Assembly (NCBI GenBank): GCA_045531905.1 | Contig: JAZSEY010000017.1 | Coordinates: 19,656 to 83,655 of the forward strand | DNA length: 64,000 nucleotides | Reading direction: 5' to 3' | From: RGIG6919 sp045531905 | GTDB lineage: Bacteria; Bacillota; Clostridia; Lachnospirales; Lachnospiraceae | In this document: positions 53,429 to 62,551 of the stretch, one piece after another | Position numbering within the stretch: position 1 is the first letter of the stretch | Layout: each line of letters opens with the position of its first letter | Notes under the pieces: generated by a model | Told to the model about the DNA's origin: nothing | Database searches by the model: none | What the model saw: only the letters and a program-made list of their open reading frames with translations | Translations under genes and position numbers: made by a program

Positions 53429-54253
53429 ATGAAATCATTTGTGATTATTACCAATAGCATAAAGGACCCGAATTTGGAAGTGACGAAAAAGATTGAGGGG
53501 TACATTGAGAATTATGGTGCGACCTGTACAGTTGCCATGGATGCAGATACGTTAGAGCATATGGATGCAGATGCGGTTATTGTATTGGGTGGTGACGGTA
53601 CCATTCTTCGGGTTGCGAACACATTTAAGGGGACATCCATTCCAATTGTAGGTGTCAATCTTGGTACCCTTGGTTTCTTGGCTGAGGTAGATTCCGCCAA
53701 TATAGAGGAAATGGTAAAGCGTTTGGTTGCGGGAGATTATGAAATCGAGAACCGTATACATATTGCCGGTAAGGTAATGCGTGGAGATGAGTGCATTTTC
53801 CAAGGGGATTCGTTAAATGATATTACCATTACGAGAGCAGGTTTTTCCAGGTTAATTGGTGTCAAAATCTTTGTAAATGATGACTTGTTAGACATTTATG
53901 AAGGTGATGGTATTATTGTGGCTACTCCAACGGGTTCAACCGGTTATAACTTATCAGCTGGTGGTCCCATTGTCAGTCCCAATACAGATTTGATTATTGT
54001 TACACCGGTATCACCACATTCTCTGACTTCTAAGAGTATTGTGCTTTCCAGTCAGGATCGCATCCGTATTGAGGTAATTAGCAATCGTCCAAATGTGGAC
54101 ATTGAAGCCTATGCAAACTACGATGGCAATAGCGGATTGAAGATTGAAAAGGGAGATTGCATTGAAATCTGCCGTTCTAAGGTGGAAACAAAGTTGATTA
54201 AACTTCATAAAGTTGGTTTTTATGAGATTTTGAGAAATAAGATTATGGGTTAG
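53429..54253 (+). CDS. nadK: NAD kinase
   Basis: Phosphorylates NAD to NADP. The 274-aa protein has the GGDGT motif (VLGGDGTILRVANT), LGTLGFLAEV, the NE/D region GDSLNDITITR, and the substrate loop ATPTGSTGYNLSAGGPIV. Short isoform typical of Firmicutes. Confidence 0.96.
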   Translation: MKSFVIITNSIKDPNLEVTKKIEGYIENYGATCTVAMDADTLEHMDADAVIVLGGDGTILRVANTFKGTSIPIVGVNLGTLGFLAEVDSANIEEMVKRLVAGDYEIENRIHIAGKVMRGDECIFQGDSLNDITITRAGFSRLIGVKIFVNDDLLDIYEGDGIIVATPTGSTGYNLSAGGPIVSPNTDLIIVTPVSPHSLTSKSIVLSSQDRIRIEVISNRPNVDIEAYANYDGNSGLKIEKGDCIEICRSKVETKLIKLHKVGFYEILRNKIMG

Positions 54254-54254
54254 A

Positions 54255-54273
54255 CGGGTAGTAGCATTACCCG
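54255..54273 (+). promoter_or_regulatory. Hairpin between nadK and argR
   Basis: CGGGTA (54255-54260) pairs with TACCCG (54268-54273). There is no T-run. It lies just before the argR ribosome site and could modulate argR translation. Confidence 0.4.
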
Positions 54274-54286
54274 GTGAGGTGAATAG

Positions 54287-54736
54287 ATGAAAAGTCGCAG
54301 ACAAGAAAAAATTGTGGAATTGATTAATGAATATGATATTGAAACACAGGAAGAGCTGACTGCCAGATTGGTTGAAGCAGGATTCTCTGCCACACAGGCG
54401 ACAGTTTCCCGTGATATGCGTGAATTGAAACTGACAAAAGTAGCAACTGAAGGTGGCAGACAAAAGTATGCTGCCATGACAGGACAACCGGTGGATGTCA
54501 TTGGAAAATACAAAAAGGTATTGGCTGCCGGTATTATTTCAATGGATACTGCAGAAAATATGATAGTCATTAAAACCGTATCCGGTATGGCAATGGCGGT
54601 GGCTGCGGCTCTGGATAATTTAGAACTTGCAGGTTTTATGGGTTGCATTGCAGGCGATGATACCATTTTTTGTGTTGCAAAAACAAAACAAATGGCACCA
54701 GAAATTATAACCAACATCAAGAAAGTAGCATATTAA
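54287..54736 (+). CDS. argR: Arginine repressor ArgR/AhrC
   Basis: The 149-aa transcription factor senses arginine and controls its synthesis and breakdown. The N-terminal winged HTH has RRQEKIVELINEYDIETQEEL and TQATVSRDMRELKL; the C-terminal hexamer domain has the arginine-binding GCIAGDDTIFCVAK. A position between nadK and recN is conserved and does not show what it regulates here. Confidence 0.95.
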   Translation: MKSRRQEKIVELINEYDIETQEELTARLVEAGFSATQATVSRDMRELKLTKVATEGGRQKYAAMTGQPVDVIGKYKKVLAAGIISMDTAENMIVIKTVSGMAMAVAAALDNLELAGFMGCIAGDDTIFCVAKTKQMAPEIITNIKKVAY

Positions 54737-54751
54737 TGAAAGGAGATTATT

Positions 54752-56437
54752 ATGTTACTGAATTTACATGTGAAAAATCTGGCGTTGATTGATAATTTAG
54801 ACGTTAGTTTTCAGGATCATTTGAATATTTTAACCGGTGAAACAGGTGCCGGTAAATCTATCATTATTGGGTCTATCGCACTGGCCTTAGGAAGCAGAGT
54901 GAATAAGGATTTTGTGAGAGCAGGGGCAGAGTATGGCTTGGTAGAGTTATTGTTTTCTATTGAAAAGGAAAGCACAAGACAGGCGTTAGAAGCGTTGGAG
55001 ATTTCTCCTACGGAGGATGGCGAGCTCTTAATATCCAGAAAAATCATGGATAACCGGGTAATAAATAAGCTGAATGACCAGACTGTTACGGTGGGCAAAT
55101 TAAAGGAAGTAGCATCTGTTCTTTTAGATTTGCACGCTCAGCATGAACAACAATCATTAAAGCAGTCCGGATATCAGTTGGATATTGTGGACCGTTTTGG
55201 AAAAGATAAAATTAGCGAAGTGAAGGCACAGGTGGCCTCTGCTTATGCGACTTATCGTGATGTTTTTGATAAACTGGAAGAAGAGAATTTAAGTGAAAAT
55301 GAACAAAAGCGTACGATGGATTTGTTAAAGTACGAATTGGAAGAGATACAGGCTGCCCAGTTAACACCAGGCGAGGATGAGGTCGTTCAAAAGCAGTATC
55401 GCCGCATGAAGAATAGTAAGGATATCATGCAGGATATTGGTCAATTGCATAGCATTTGTGGTTATGAGGAACATACCAGTGCGGGTTCCATGATTGGAGC
55501 TGCCATGTCCATGATGGAACGGGCTACAGGCTTGGATGAAGAGTTATCCGGTTTGCTTTCTCAGATTACAGATATTGATGCGTTGCTTTCAGATTTTAAC
55601 CGTGAACTTTCGGATTATATTGATTCCATGCAGTTCGATGGGGAAGCCTTTGCGCAGTTAGAGGAGCGTTTGGATGTCATCAATACCTTGAAGGTGAAGT
55701 ATGGCAATTCCATCGAGGCAATTTTAACTTATGCAGAGAAAAATGAAGAAAAATACAATCAGTTGCTACATTATTCTGAATATATTGAAGATTTAAAGAT
55801 GCAGTATGAGGTAGCGAAGGATGCGTACTTGTCACAGGCAGAACTATTACATAAGCTCCGTGTGGAGTATGCAAAGTTACTAGAGAAAGAAATTCACGAT
55901 GCACTGGTTGATTTGAACTTTTTGGATGTGGATTTCTCCATTGCGGTGGAGAAGTTGGATACATTTACAAAAAATGGTTCTGATGAGGTTTCTTTTATGA
56001 TTTCTACCAATGTGGGAGAGAAGAAGCGATTATTATCAGAAGTTGCATCCGGCGGTGAATTATCCAGAATCATGTTGGCGGTGAAATCTGTACTAGCTGA
56101 TGAGGATGAGATTGATACCTTGATTTTTGATGAAATCGACGTGGGTATCAGTGGTCGAACTGCGCAGAAGGTTTCAGAAAAACTCTGTAAGATTGCCAAT
56201 CGTCATCAGGTTATCAGTATTACCCATTTACCACAGATTGCAGCAATGGCGGATGCTCATTACAAGATTGAAAAACAGGTAATCGATGGAAAAACCATAA
56301 CAGATATTAAGCCACTATCTGAGGATAGTTCTGTAGAGGAACTGGCAAGATTGCTTGGTGGCGTGGAGATTACAGACACTGTTTTGATGAACGCCAAAGA
56401 GATGAAAGATATGGCAGTACAGTCAAAAAAATACTGA
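54752..56437 (+). CDS. recN: DNA repair protein RecN
   Basis: An SMC-like ATPase for double-strand break repair. The 561-aa protein has Walker A LTGETGAGKSIIIGSIALAL near residue 28, two long coiled-coil arms (about 150-220 and 290-370) around the hinge, and the C-terminal signature EVASGGELSRIMLAVKSVLA followed by LIFDEIDVGISG. Strong GAAAGGAG ribosome site. Confidence 0.95.
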   Translation: MLLNLHVKNLALIDNLDVSFQDHLNILTGETGAGKSIIIGSIALALGSRVNKDFVRAGAEYGLVELLFSIEKESTRQALEALEISPTEDGELLISRKIMDNRVINKLNDQTVTVGKLKEVASVLLDLHAQHEQQSLKQSGYQLDIVDRFGKDKISEVKAQVASAYATYRDVFDKLEEENLSENEQKRTMDLLKYELEEIQAAQLTPGEDEVVQKQYRRMKNSKDIMQDIGQLHSICGYEEHTSAGSMIGAAMSMMERATGLDEELSGLLSQITDIDALLSDFNRELSDYIDSMQFDGEAFAQLEERLDVINTLKVKYGNSIEAILTYAEKNEEKYNQLLHYSEYIEDLKMQYEVAKDAYLSQAELLHKLRVEYAKLLEKEIHDALVDLNFLDVDFSIAVEKLDTFTKNGSDEVSFMISTNVGEKKRLLSEVASGGELSRIMLAVKSVLADEDEIDTLIFDEIDVGISGRTAQKVSEKLCKIANRHQVISITHLPQIAAMADAHYKIEKQVIDGKTITDIKPLSEDSSVEELARLLGGVEITDTVLMNAKEMKDMAVQSKKY

Positions 56438-56463
56438 TTTACAATTTTATAATGACACATACT

Positions 56464-56499
56464 AAAAGCAGTTTCACATGAATTGGTGAAGCTGCTTTT
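56464..56499 (+). terminator. Hairpin between recN and spoIVB
   Basis: The 14-base arms 56464-56477 and 56486-56499 pair throughout with one G-U pair, around an 8-base loop, with T residues at the end. It acts as the recN terminator. CATACTA at 56458-56464 overlaps it and resembles a sigma-F/G -10, but no convincing -35 was found. Confidence 0.75.
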
Positions 56500-56521
56500 G
56501 ATTTTGTTTGGAGGTGTCGTT

Positions 56522-57745
56522 ATGAAGGAATACAGACGATTGTTATATATTGTGTTGATATTGGATGTATTTGCAATAACAGCAGCATTTTATTTATATA
56601 TGCAGGAAAAAATTCCGGCAGAGGTAAACGTGATTGCAGGGGAACAGTCTGACTTTTCTCTGGCTGTGCCGGCCAGTGCAAATGTGTATACTGCGGACTC
56701 TGACACATGGGTGAAGAGTGTAGATTTGCGTCAACCATTTTCTATTATTTCAAATGATACTGCGCTTCGAATGGAGGTAGAGTTATTTGGAGTGATTCCA
56801 TTTAAAACCATTCATGTAAATGTAGTTGACCCGCAAAATGTCATAGCAGGTGGATTTCCTGTGGGCATTTATGCGAAGGTAAAGGGCGTCATGGTAGTAG
56901 ATTGCGGTGTGGTTGAGGATGTGAATCAGGGAACTGTGTCCCCGGCAGAATTCATTTTAAAACCCGGGGATTATATTTTGGAGGTAAATGGGGAAGAGAT
57001 TGATAGCAGAAAAGCGTTGATGCGGTATTTGGAGGATATGGAACATAAGGAACTGGTATTGCAAATATTGCGCGGAGAGAAAGAAATTCAGGTAAAGGTT
57101 GACTGTGCTTTGACAAAGGATGGGTACAAGCTGGGTGTATGGGTGCGTGATGATATGCAGGGAATTGGTACGCTTACTTATGTGAAGGGAAAGGAATATG
57201 CGGCACTCGGACACAGCATTACGGACCAGGATACAGGCAAAATTGTGGAGCTTGGAGAAGGCAAATTATTCCAGGCGACTATTTTGCAAATCCAAAAGGG
57301 GAAAGTTGGAAAACCGGGAGAACTTTCGGGTATGATTAGTTACGGCAATCAATATGCCATTGCCAATATTGAAGAGAATACATCTTATGGCATATTTGGC
57401 ACTATCAATGGTGATGTGCTTATGGCTGGAGATGTCTTGGCAGTCGGTTATAAGCAAGATGTGAAGGAAGGTAAGGCGTTTATTCGGTCCTGGGTAAGCG
57501 GTGAGCAAAAGGATTATGAGATTCGGATTACCAAGTTGAATATGGGAAAGGCAGATGCAACCAAGAGTATTGAGATTGAAATTGTGGACAAAGAGTTGTT
57601 GGCTTTGACAGGTGGAATCGTGCAGGGAATGAGTGGAACCCCCATTATTCAGGACGGGAAGTTGGTTGGTGCGGTGACGCATGTGTTTGTGAATTCTCCG
57701 GAGAAGGGGTATGGGGTGTTTGTGGAGGAGATGTTGGAACACTAA
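56522..57745 (+). CDS. spoIVB: SpoIVB signalling serine peptidase
   Basis: A 407-aa protease made in the forespore and secreted toward the mother cell. It has an N-terminal membrane helix (about 7-24), a PDZ domain (about 130-205; FILKPGDYILEVNGEEIDSRKALM) and the S55 domain with His in YAALGHSITDQDTG and catalytic Ser in GGIVQGMSGTPII. In Bacillus it activates pro-sigma-K processing. Here sigK has no pro-sequence, so SpoIVB must serve another target or an older role. ATG 56522 follows GGAGGTG. spo0A does not follow. Confidence 0.94.
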   Translation: MKEYRRLLYIVLILDVFAITAAFYLYMQEKIPAEVNVIAGEQSDFSLAVPASANVYTADSDTWVKSVDLRQPFSIISNDTALRMEVELFGVIPFKTIHVNVVDPQNVIAGGFPVGIYAKVKGVMVVDCGVVEDVNQGTVSPAEFILKPGDYILEVNGEEIDSRKALMRYLEDMEHKELVLQILRGEKEIQVKVDCALTKDGYKLGVWVRDDMQGIGTLTYVKGKEYAALGHSITDQDTGKIVELGEGKLFQATILQIQKGKVGKPGELSGMISYGNQYAIANIEENTSYGIFGTINGDVLMAGDVLAVGYKQDVKEGKAFIRSWVSGEQKDYEIRITKLNMGKADATKSIEIEIVDKELLALTGGIVQGMSGTPIIQDGKLVGAVTHVFVNSPEKGYGVFVEEMLEH

Positions 57746-57766
57746 GAAAAGTATTCCCTTGATTTT

Positions 57767-57800
57767 AAACGGATGCTACGAAAAGTAGCGTCCGTTTTTT
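57767..57800 (+). terminator. Terminator after spoIVB
   Basis: ACGGATGCTAC (57769-57779) and GTAGCGTCCGT (57785-57795) pair with one mismatch and are followed by a T-run to 57800. It marks the boundary between the conserved block and the accessory transporter block. Confidence 0.85.
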
Positions 57801-57884
57801 GTATTTGCAAACAAGTGTTGGTGGTGCGTTCGTTTCGTTTTGTGTAATGTGTGGTTGTAAATCAAAACAGACGGAGGTATTGCT

Positions 57885-58652
57885 ATGAGCAACGAAAAGG
57901 AAATTATAATTAAGGCGACTAAATTGAAAAAGAGTTTTATTACAGGAGACACAGAACAGACGATATTTGAAAATCTGGACCTTAATATATATAAGGGGGA
58001 CTTCACAGTCATTATGGGAAGTTCGGGTGCAGGCAAGTCTACGCTGATGTACGCACTTTCTGGGATGGATCGACCGACTGCGGGTGAGATTGTTTGGGAT
58101 GGCAAAACGATAACCTCTCTCAATGATGATAAACTGGCAATTTTCAGACGAAAGAATTGTGGTTTTGTTTTCCAGCAGATATATCTTCTTGATAAGATGA
58201 GTCTTATGGATAATGTGCTTACGGCGAGCGCATTATCAGAAACGAGCAAGAAGGATTCGGTGAAATATGCTAACGAGCTTTTCGCTCTTGTTAATATTCC
58301 TGAGATAACACGAAAAAAGTTCCCATCTCAAGTGTCGGGCGGCGAGGCGCAGCGTGCAGGCATTGTCAGAGCGGTTATAAATAAACCGAAGATTCTCTTT
58401 GCTGATGAGCCAACAGGGGCACTGAACTCAAATAACTCAACAGCAGTTCTTGATGTTTTCACAAAACTTCATAGTGCTGGTCAGAGCGTTATCATGGTAA
58501 CCCATGACAAGAAAACTGCTTTAAGAGGCAACCGTGTGTTGTATGTGAAGGACGGTAAAATTTACGGTGAGTGTGAGCTTGGGGATTACACAAGTGACAG
58601 TCAAGACCGGGAAGCAAAGCTAAACAACTTTTTAACAGAAATGGGATGGTAA
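57885..58652 (+). CDS. ABC transporter ATP-binding protein (MacB/BceA-type)
   Basis: The 255-aa ATPase has Walker A MGSSGAGKSTLMYALSGMD, the Q-loop VFQQIYLLDKMSL, the signature VSGGEAQRAGIVRA and Walker B ILFADEPTGALNSNN. This matches the clade that works with FtsX-type permeases in peptide export or antimicrobial-peptide resistance. It begins a five-gene run after the spoIVB terminator. The substrate is unknown; the pairing with a two-component system suggests an envelope or peptide stress. Confidence 0.9.
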   Translation: MSNEKEIIIKATKLKKSFITGDTEQTIFENLDLNIYKGDFTVIMGSSGAGKSTLMYALSGMDRPTAGEIVWDGKTITSLNDDKLAIFRRKNCGFVFQQIYLLDKMSLMDNVLTASALSETSKKDSVKYANELFALVNIPEITRKKFPSQVSGGEAQRAGIVRAVINKPKILFADEPTGALNSNNSTAVLDVFTKLHSAGQSVIMVTHDKKTALRGNRVLYVKDGKIYGECELGDYTSDSQDREAKLNNFLTEMGW

Positions 58653-58653
58653 T

Positions 58654-60981
58654 ATGAAAAGAATAGCAAATCAGATTATATACAACTTAAAAAAGGAGAA
58701 ATCATCCTTTATATCTTTTGGCGTTATCATTCTGATAACTGCTCTAATATTGAACTGTGCGGCAGTTTTACTACGTCAGGTAGATAGTGCTTATGATAGA
58801 AAATTTGAAGCGTTAAGCACCGCAACGCTCAATGCAATTGTTCCAGAGGTTCAAAATAGTGGTGAACTCGAAAATGCAATGAATGAACTTGAAGCGGTAG
58901 AGAACTGTGAAAGTCATAATGCTATTATGACGGAAGTTACCGTCAAGGATTTTAATGGTGCAGATTTTTCAATGAACACAGTGTTTTATAACATTGACGA
59001 CAAGCGTACGCTTAACCGTTTTGAGATTGTGAGTGAAAGCGAAAAGGATGTTGTCAATCCAATCTATATACCACTTTATGTTTCCAACTTTGGTGGATTT
59101 GACTTGAATGACGAAATTGTTTATGTAATTGACGGCAAGGCCCATAATTTCACTGTAGCAGGTGTAATAGAAGAAATGCAGTACGGTAATTACGGTTCAG
59201 GTTTGTTGTGTGCATATTTGCCTGAAGAATCGTTTGCAGAGCTTGCAGAGTCTTATAATAGCAAAGCTGTGGTTGAGTATTCAATGAACGTAAAGAATGG
59301 TGCAAGCCTTGATAAAGTAAAAAATGATGTCAGCCAAGCAATTGATAATAAAAGTGTTATGGCGTTATCAATCCTGGATAGCGAAAATGTAAAGGGTGCA
59401 CGAACAATGGTTACAGATTTGCTTGTGTTGATTTTAGCCACTTTTGCACTAATCATCCTTGCAGTCAGTGTGTTCCTCAGTAATTTCAAAGTTAAAAATG
59501 CAATTGAGTCAGAAATTACGAATATGAGTGTACTGAAAGCGTTGGGTTACACAAGTGCTCAGATTGTAGCGAGTATCACGCTTCCTTATACAATTGTTTC
59601 GCTATTGTTTGCAATTCTTGGTGCTGGGTTGTCTTATGCTATGTTGCCTGGTCTTTGCTCAGTGCTTACTGTTCAGTCTGGTTTTTCCTTTGGTATTCGC
59701 TTTGATTTGACAAGTTTTGTATTTGTGGCTTGTATTCTTTGCGGTATTGTTACATTATTTACTTTTATGGCAGCACGACAAATCAAGAAAACGCAACCGA
59801 TTGATGGTTTAAGAGGTAACACAAACTCAAAGCATACAAAAAAAAATCATTTTCCACTTGAAGAAACCAAGGGTAATACAAGATTCCTGCTTGTCTTAAA
59901 GCAGATGACAGCATCTAAAAAGCAGAATATAATGCTCTTTTTAGTGTCTTTTGTGTTGACGGTTCTCATAGCATTTTCGGGCACTTTGTTCTACAACGTT
60001 GTAGTTAAGCCAGATAACTTTATGTCCGCGTTATCAGACGAAATAGCTGATGTGATTATTTATCCTAAAAGCGACAGTTTGAGTGAACTTGAGTTAAAAC
60101 TCGATAAGGATGACCGTGTGCAGTGTTCGTTGAAATATATATCCGCAACTGTTAAAATAGAAGGCAAAACGGTAACCGTATTTGCGTGCGAGGATTTCTC
60201 TAAGGTCAGAAATGATGTGTGCTATCTTGGTGAAAATCCGAAAGAAGCAGATGAAATTGCTTTGTGCAGTGTTTTTGAAGGAAAATATAAAATCGGCGAT
60301 GTGGTCAGAGTGACCATTGATGACATCACAAAAAGTTTTCAGGTAACAGGCTTTGTGCAAAGTATAAACTTACAAGGTGAGTTATGTGAACTTAGCTTGG
60401 AGGGATACAACAGCCTCTTTGCAAATAAGCAGATGCCATTCCTTTATGTGTATCTTGAAAATCCTGAAAATGCTGAAGAAATTTCGAAGGAATACAAATC
60501 CGATTATGTTGAACTGGTAGCGGATACAGTGAACGCCTATAAACTTCAAAAGGAAGCGCAGGATATGTATATGGGCATTACAGTAGTGCTTGTGGTGGCA
60601 ATTTTTGTGGTAACCATTCTGATTGTGCTTTTCATTTTGTATATTGTAATCAAGTCCTTACTTGTAAAAAGAAGACAGGAGCTGGGGATTTATAAAGCAA
60701 TGGGCTACACAAGTTCACAGCTCATTTTACAAACAACAGGCTCGTTTATGCCTGTGTCGATAGTAGCAATTGTGCTTTCAAGCATCTTGGCACTTTTCTA
60801 TATGCCGGCTATCTACCAGTTTATATTTGAATCTTTAGGCGTTATGAAAAACAACATTGAGATTTCATTTGGGTTTTTAATGCTGTTTGCAATCGTTCAG
60901 ATTATAGTAAACATTATGATAAGTATTATTTTGTGTATGCCGATAAGAAAGATTTCAGCATATTCACTCATTAAGGAATAA
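58654..60981 (+). CDS. FtsX-type ABC transporter permease
   Basis: A 775-aa permease with two FtsX-type halves. Helices are seen at about 17-38, then a large outside domain, then three helices near 248-385, then a second helix set from about 427 with another outside domain, and three helices near 640-770 (KSLLVKRRQELGIYKAMGYT before the penultimate pair). It starts 1 base after the ATPase gene. Unlike BceB, which has one large loop, both halves carry an extracellular domain, as in many uncharacterised clostridial transporters. Confidence 0.88.
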   Translation: MKRIANQIIYNLKKEKSSFISFGVIILITALILNCAAVLLRQVDSAYDRKFEALSTATLNAIVPEVQNSGELENAMNELEAVENCESHNAIMTEVTVKDFNGADFSMNTVFYNIDDKRTLNRFEIVSESEKDVVNPIYIPLYVSNFGGFDLNDEIVYVIDGKAHNFTVAGVIEEMQYGNYGSGLLCAYLPEESFAELAESYNSKAVVEYSMNVKNGASLDKVKNDVSQAIDNKSVMALSILDSENVKGARTMVTDLLVLILATFALIILAVSVFLSNFKVKNAIESEITNMSVLKALGYTSAQIVASITLPYTIVSLLFAILGAGLSYAMLPGLCSVLTVQSGFSFGIRFDLTSFVFVACILCGIVTLFTFMAARQIKKTQPIDGLRGNTNSKHTKKNHFPLEETKGNTRFLLVLKQMTASKKQNIMLFLVSFVLTVLIAFSGTLFYNVVVKPDNFMSALSDEIADVIIYPKSDSLSELELKLDKDDRVQCSLKYISATVKIEGKTVTVFACEDFSKVRNDVCYLGENPKEADEIALCSVFEGKYKIGDVVRVTIDDITKSFQVTGFVQSINLQGELCELSLEGYNSLFANKQMPFLYVYLENPENAEEISKEYKSDYVELVADTVNAYKLQKEAQDMYMGITVVLVVAIFVVTILIVLFILYIVIKSLLVKRRQELGIYKAMGYTSSQLILQTTGSFMPVSIVAIVLSSILALFYMPAIYQFIFESLGVMKNNIEISFGFLMLFAIVQIIVNIMISIILCMPIRKISAYSLIKE

Positions 60982-60993
60982 GGAGAGAAAAAA

Positions 60994-61872
60994 ATGGATT
61001 TTGGAGATAAATTAAAGCAATATAGATTAAATGAAGGACTTTCTCAGGAGCAGTTGGCTGAGAAAATCGGAGTAAGCCGTCAGGCAATCACAAAGTGGGA
61101 GACCAAGCGAGGTTTGCCTGATGTTGAAAATATGATTATCCTCGCAGAGCTTTTCAAACTCACTCTCGACGAGTTGGTGCTTGAAGAAGTCAAAAAACAG
61201 GAAGAAAAGCCTGTTGTTTTCGAAAGTGAAACAGTTTATGATATCGATACGGGGAAGCATTTTGACATAAACTTGGGTGGAGCAAGGAAAGTTACTATCA
61301 AAACGGGCGTGGATGAGAAAATTCACATCGTTCTTTTTTCCGAAATACTTGCTGAAATTGGCTCCCTGTTTAAGGTAAAACTTGACGAAAAGCGTAATAA
61401 GTTGGATGTGGAACTGGTAAACATAAAGGGTGTTAGCCGTTTTGAGGCGCAGGAAAGCGTGGATATTACACTCTTGCTTCCAGAAAAGTTTACCGAGCAC
61501 ACAGAGGTGGGCGCAACCGTTAAGGAACTTTATATTGAAGATTTACGTCTCAGCCAACTTGAGTATGACGGCGATGCAGAAAAGATTTTTATCCGCGACG
61601 CCAAGGGAAGTCTGGAGTTTACTGCAAAGACTGATTACGAAATCTTTATTTCAGGCAACTGCGAAAAACTTGATGTCAATCAGTTCAAAGCGAAAGCGAT
61701 TGTTCACCTTGAAAATGCAGATAACTACAAATTCTCAAATAACGGCAGAAAATGTAAACTTATCACCCGCATAAACGGTGAAGCCGTTGAACTTGAGAAT
61801 AACGAAACTGCCCAAAATTCAATCAGCACATCAGGTATATTCTCTGAATTGATTGTTGAGATTGAGAAATGA
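60994..61872 (+). CDS. XRE-type HTH regulator fused to a beta-rich DUF4097-like domain
   Basis: Residues about 7-60 form an XRE HTH: LKQYRLNEGLSQEQLAEKIG and SRQAITKWETKRGLPDVENM. The rest (about 75-292) is a series of short beta strands of the type seen in DUF4097-like beta-solenoids: VTIKTGVDEKIHIVLF, VDITLLLPEKF and LEFTAKTDYEIFISG. No membrane helix is present, so the beta domain is cytoplasmic and may sense a ligand. A ribosome site AAGGAGAG precedes it. It lies 12 bases after the permease and 16 before the response regulator, so it probably controls or reads the same stress. Confidence 0.82.
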   Translation: MDFGDKLKQYRLNEGLSQEQLAEKIGVSRQAITKWETKRGLPDVENMIILAELFKLTLDELVLEEVKKQEEKPVVFESETVYDIDTGKHFDINLGGARKVTIKTGVDEKIHIVLFSEILAEIGSLFKVKLDEKRNKLDVELVNIKGVSRFEAQESVDITLLLPEKFTEHTEVGATVKELYIEDLRLSQLEYDGDAEKIFIRDAKGSLEFTAKTDYEIFISGNCEKLDVNQFKAKAIVHLENADNYKFSNNGRKCKLITRINGEAVELENNETAQNSISTSGIFSELIVEIEK

Positions 61873-61888
61873 TACGGAAGGAAAAACT

Positions 61889-62551
61889 ATGCTGGATATA
61901 TTAATCGTTGAAGATAATAAAGAAATAGGGGATTTGCTGTGTGATTTCTTGCGAAAGGAAAATTACACAGTTAGTGTGGCTCAGACGGGAGAAAAGGCGT
62001 TGGAATTGTATGAGGCATACGGCGCAAAAGTGATTGTGCTAGATATTATGCTTCCGGGAATGGATGGATTTGCTGTTTGTTCTAAAATCAGGGAGACCTC
62101 CAATACTCATATTTTAATTGCCAGTGCCAGGGTAGAGAAGAATGACAAGTTAAAGGGCTTAAATCTTGGTGCGGATGATTACATCGAGAAACCTTATGAC
62201 GTAGATATCTTAATTGCAAAGATTAATGGTATTTTTAAACGGAAATACGGTCAGACAGAGATTGTATGTGGCAATATCCGTTTAAATACTGTACATCAGG
62301 CATTGTATGTTGATGAGCAGAAGAAAAAAGTCACTGAGAAGGAATTTGAACTTTTAAAACTGCTGATTGAAAATAAGAACGTGACTATGAAGAAGGAATA
62401 CTTGTTCCAGACGGTCTGGGGAAGCGACAGTGATTCGGAGCTACAGACACTGACGGTACATATTAAGTGGCTTAGAGAGAAGATAGAGAAAGACCCGAAA
62501 AAGCCTGAGCATATTATTACAGAGTGGGGAGTAGGATACCGGTTTGAGTAA
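61889..62551 (+). CDS. OmpR family response regulator
   Basis: A 220-aa two-component DNA-binding regulator. The receiver domain has LIVEDNKEIG, the phospho-Asp in VLDIMLPGMDG (residue about 50) and the Lys in IEKPYDVDIL. The C-terminal winged helix has KKVTEKEFELLKLLIENKN and TLTVHIKWLREKIEKDP ending VGYRFE. ATG 61889 follows GGAAAAAC; an in-frame start at 61853 lies inside the previous gene. Its stop overlaps the kinase gene by 8 bases. Confidence 0.93.
   Translation: MLDILIVEDNKEIGDLLCDFLRKENYTVSVAQTGEKALELYEAYGAKVIVLDIMLPGMDGFAVCSKIRETSNTHILIASARVEKNDKLKGLNLGADDYIEKPYDVDILIAKINGIFKRKYGQTEIVCGNIRLNTVHQALYVDEQKKKVTEKEFELLKLLIENKNVTMKKEYLFQTVWGSDSDSELQTLTVHIKWLREKIEKDPKKPEHIITEWGVGYRFE

Noticed and set aside
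56458..56464. Sigma-G promoter of spoIVB
   Set aside because: CATACTA resembles the -10, but no fitting -35 lies at the right distance and the site overlaps the recN terminator arm.
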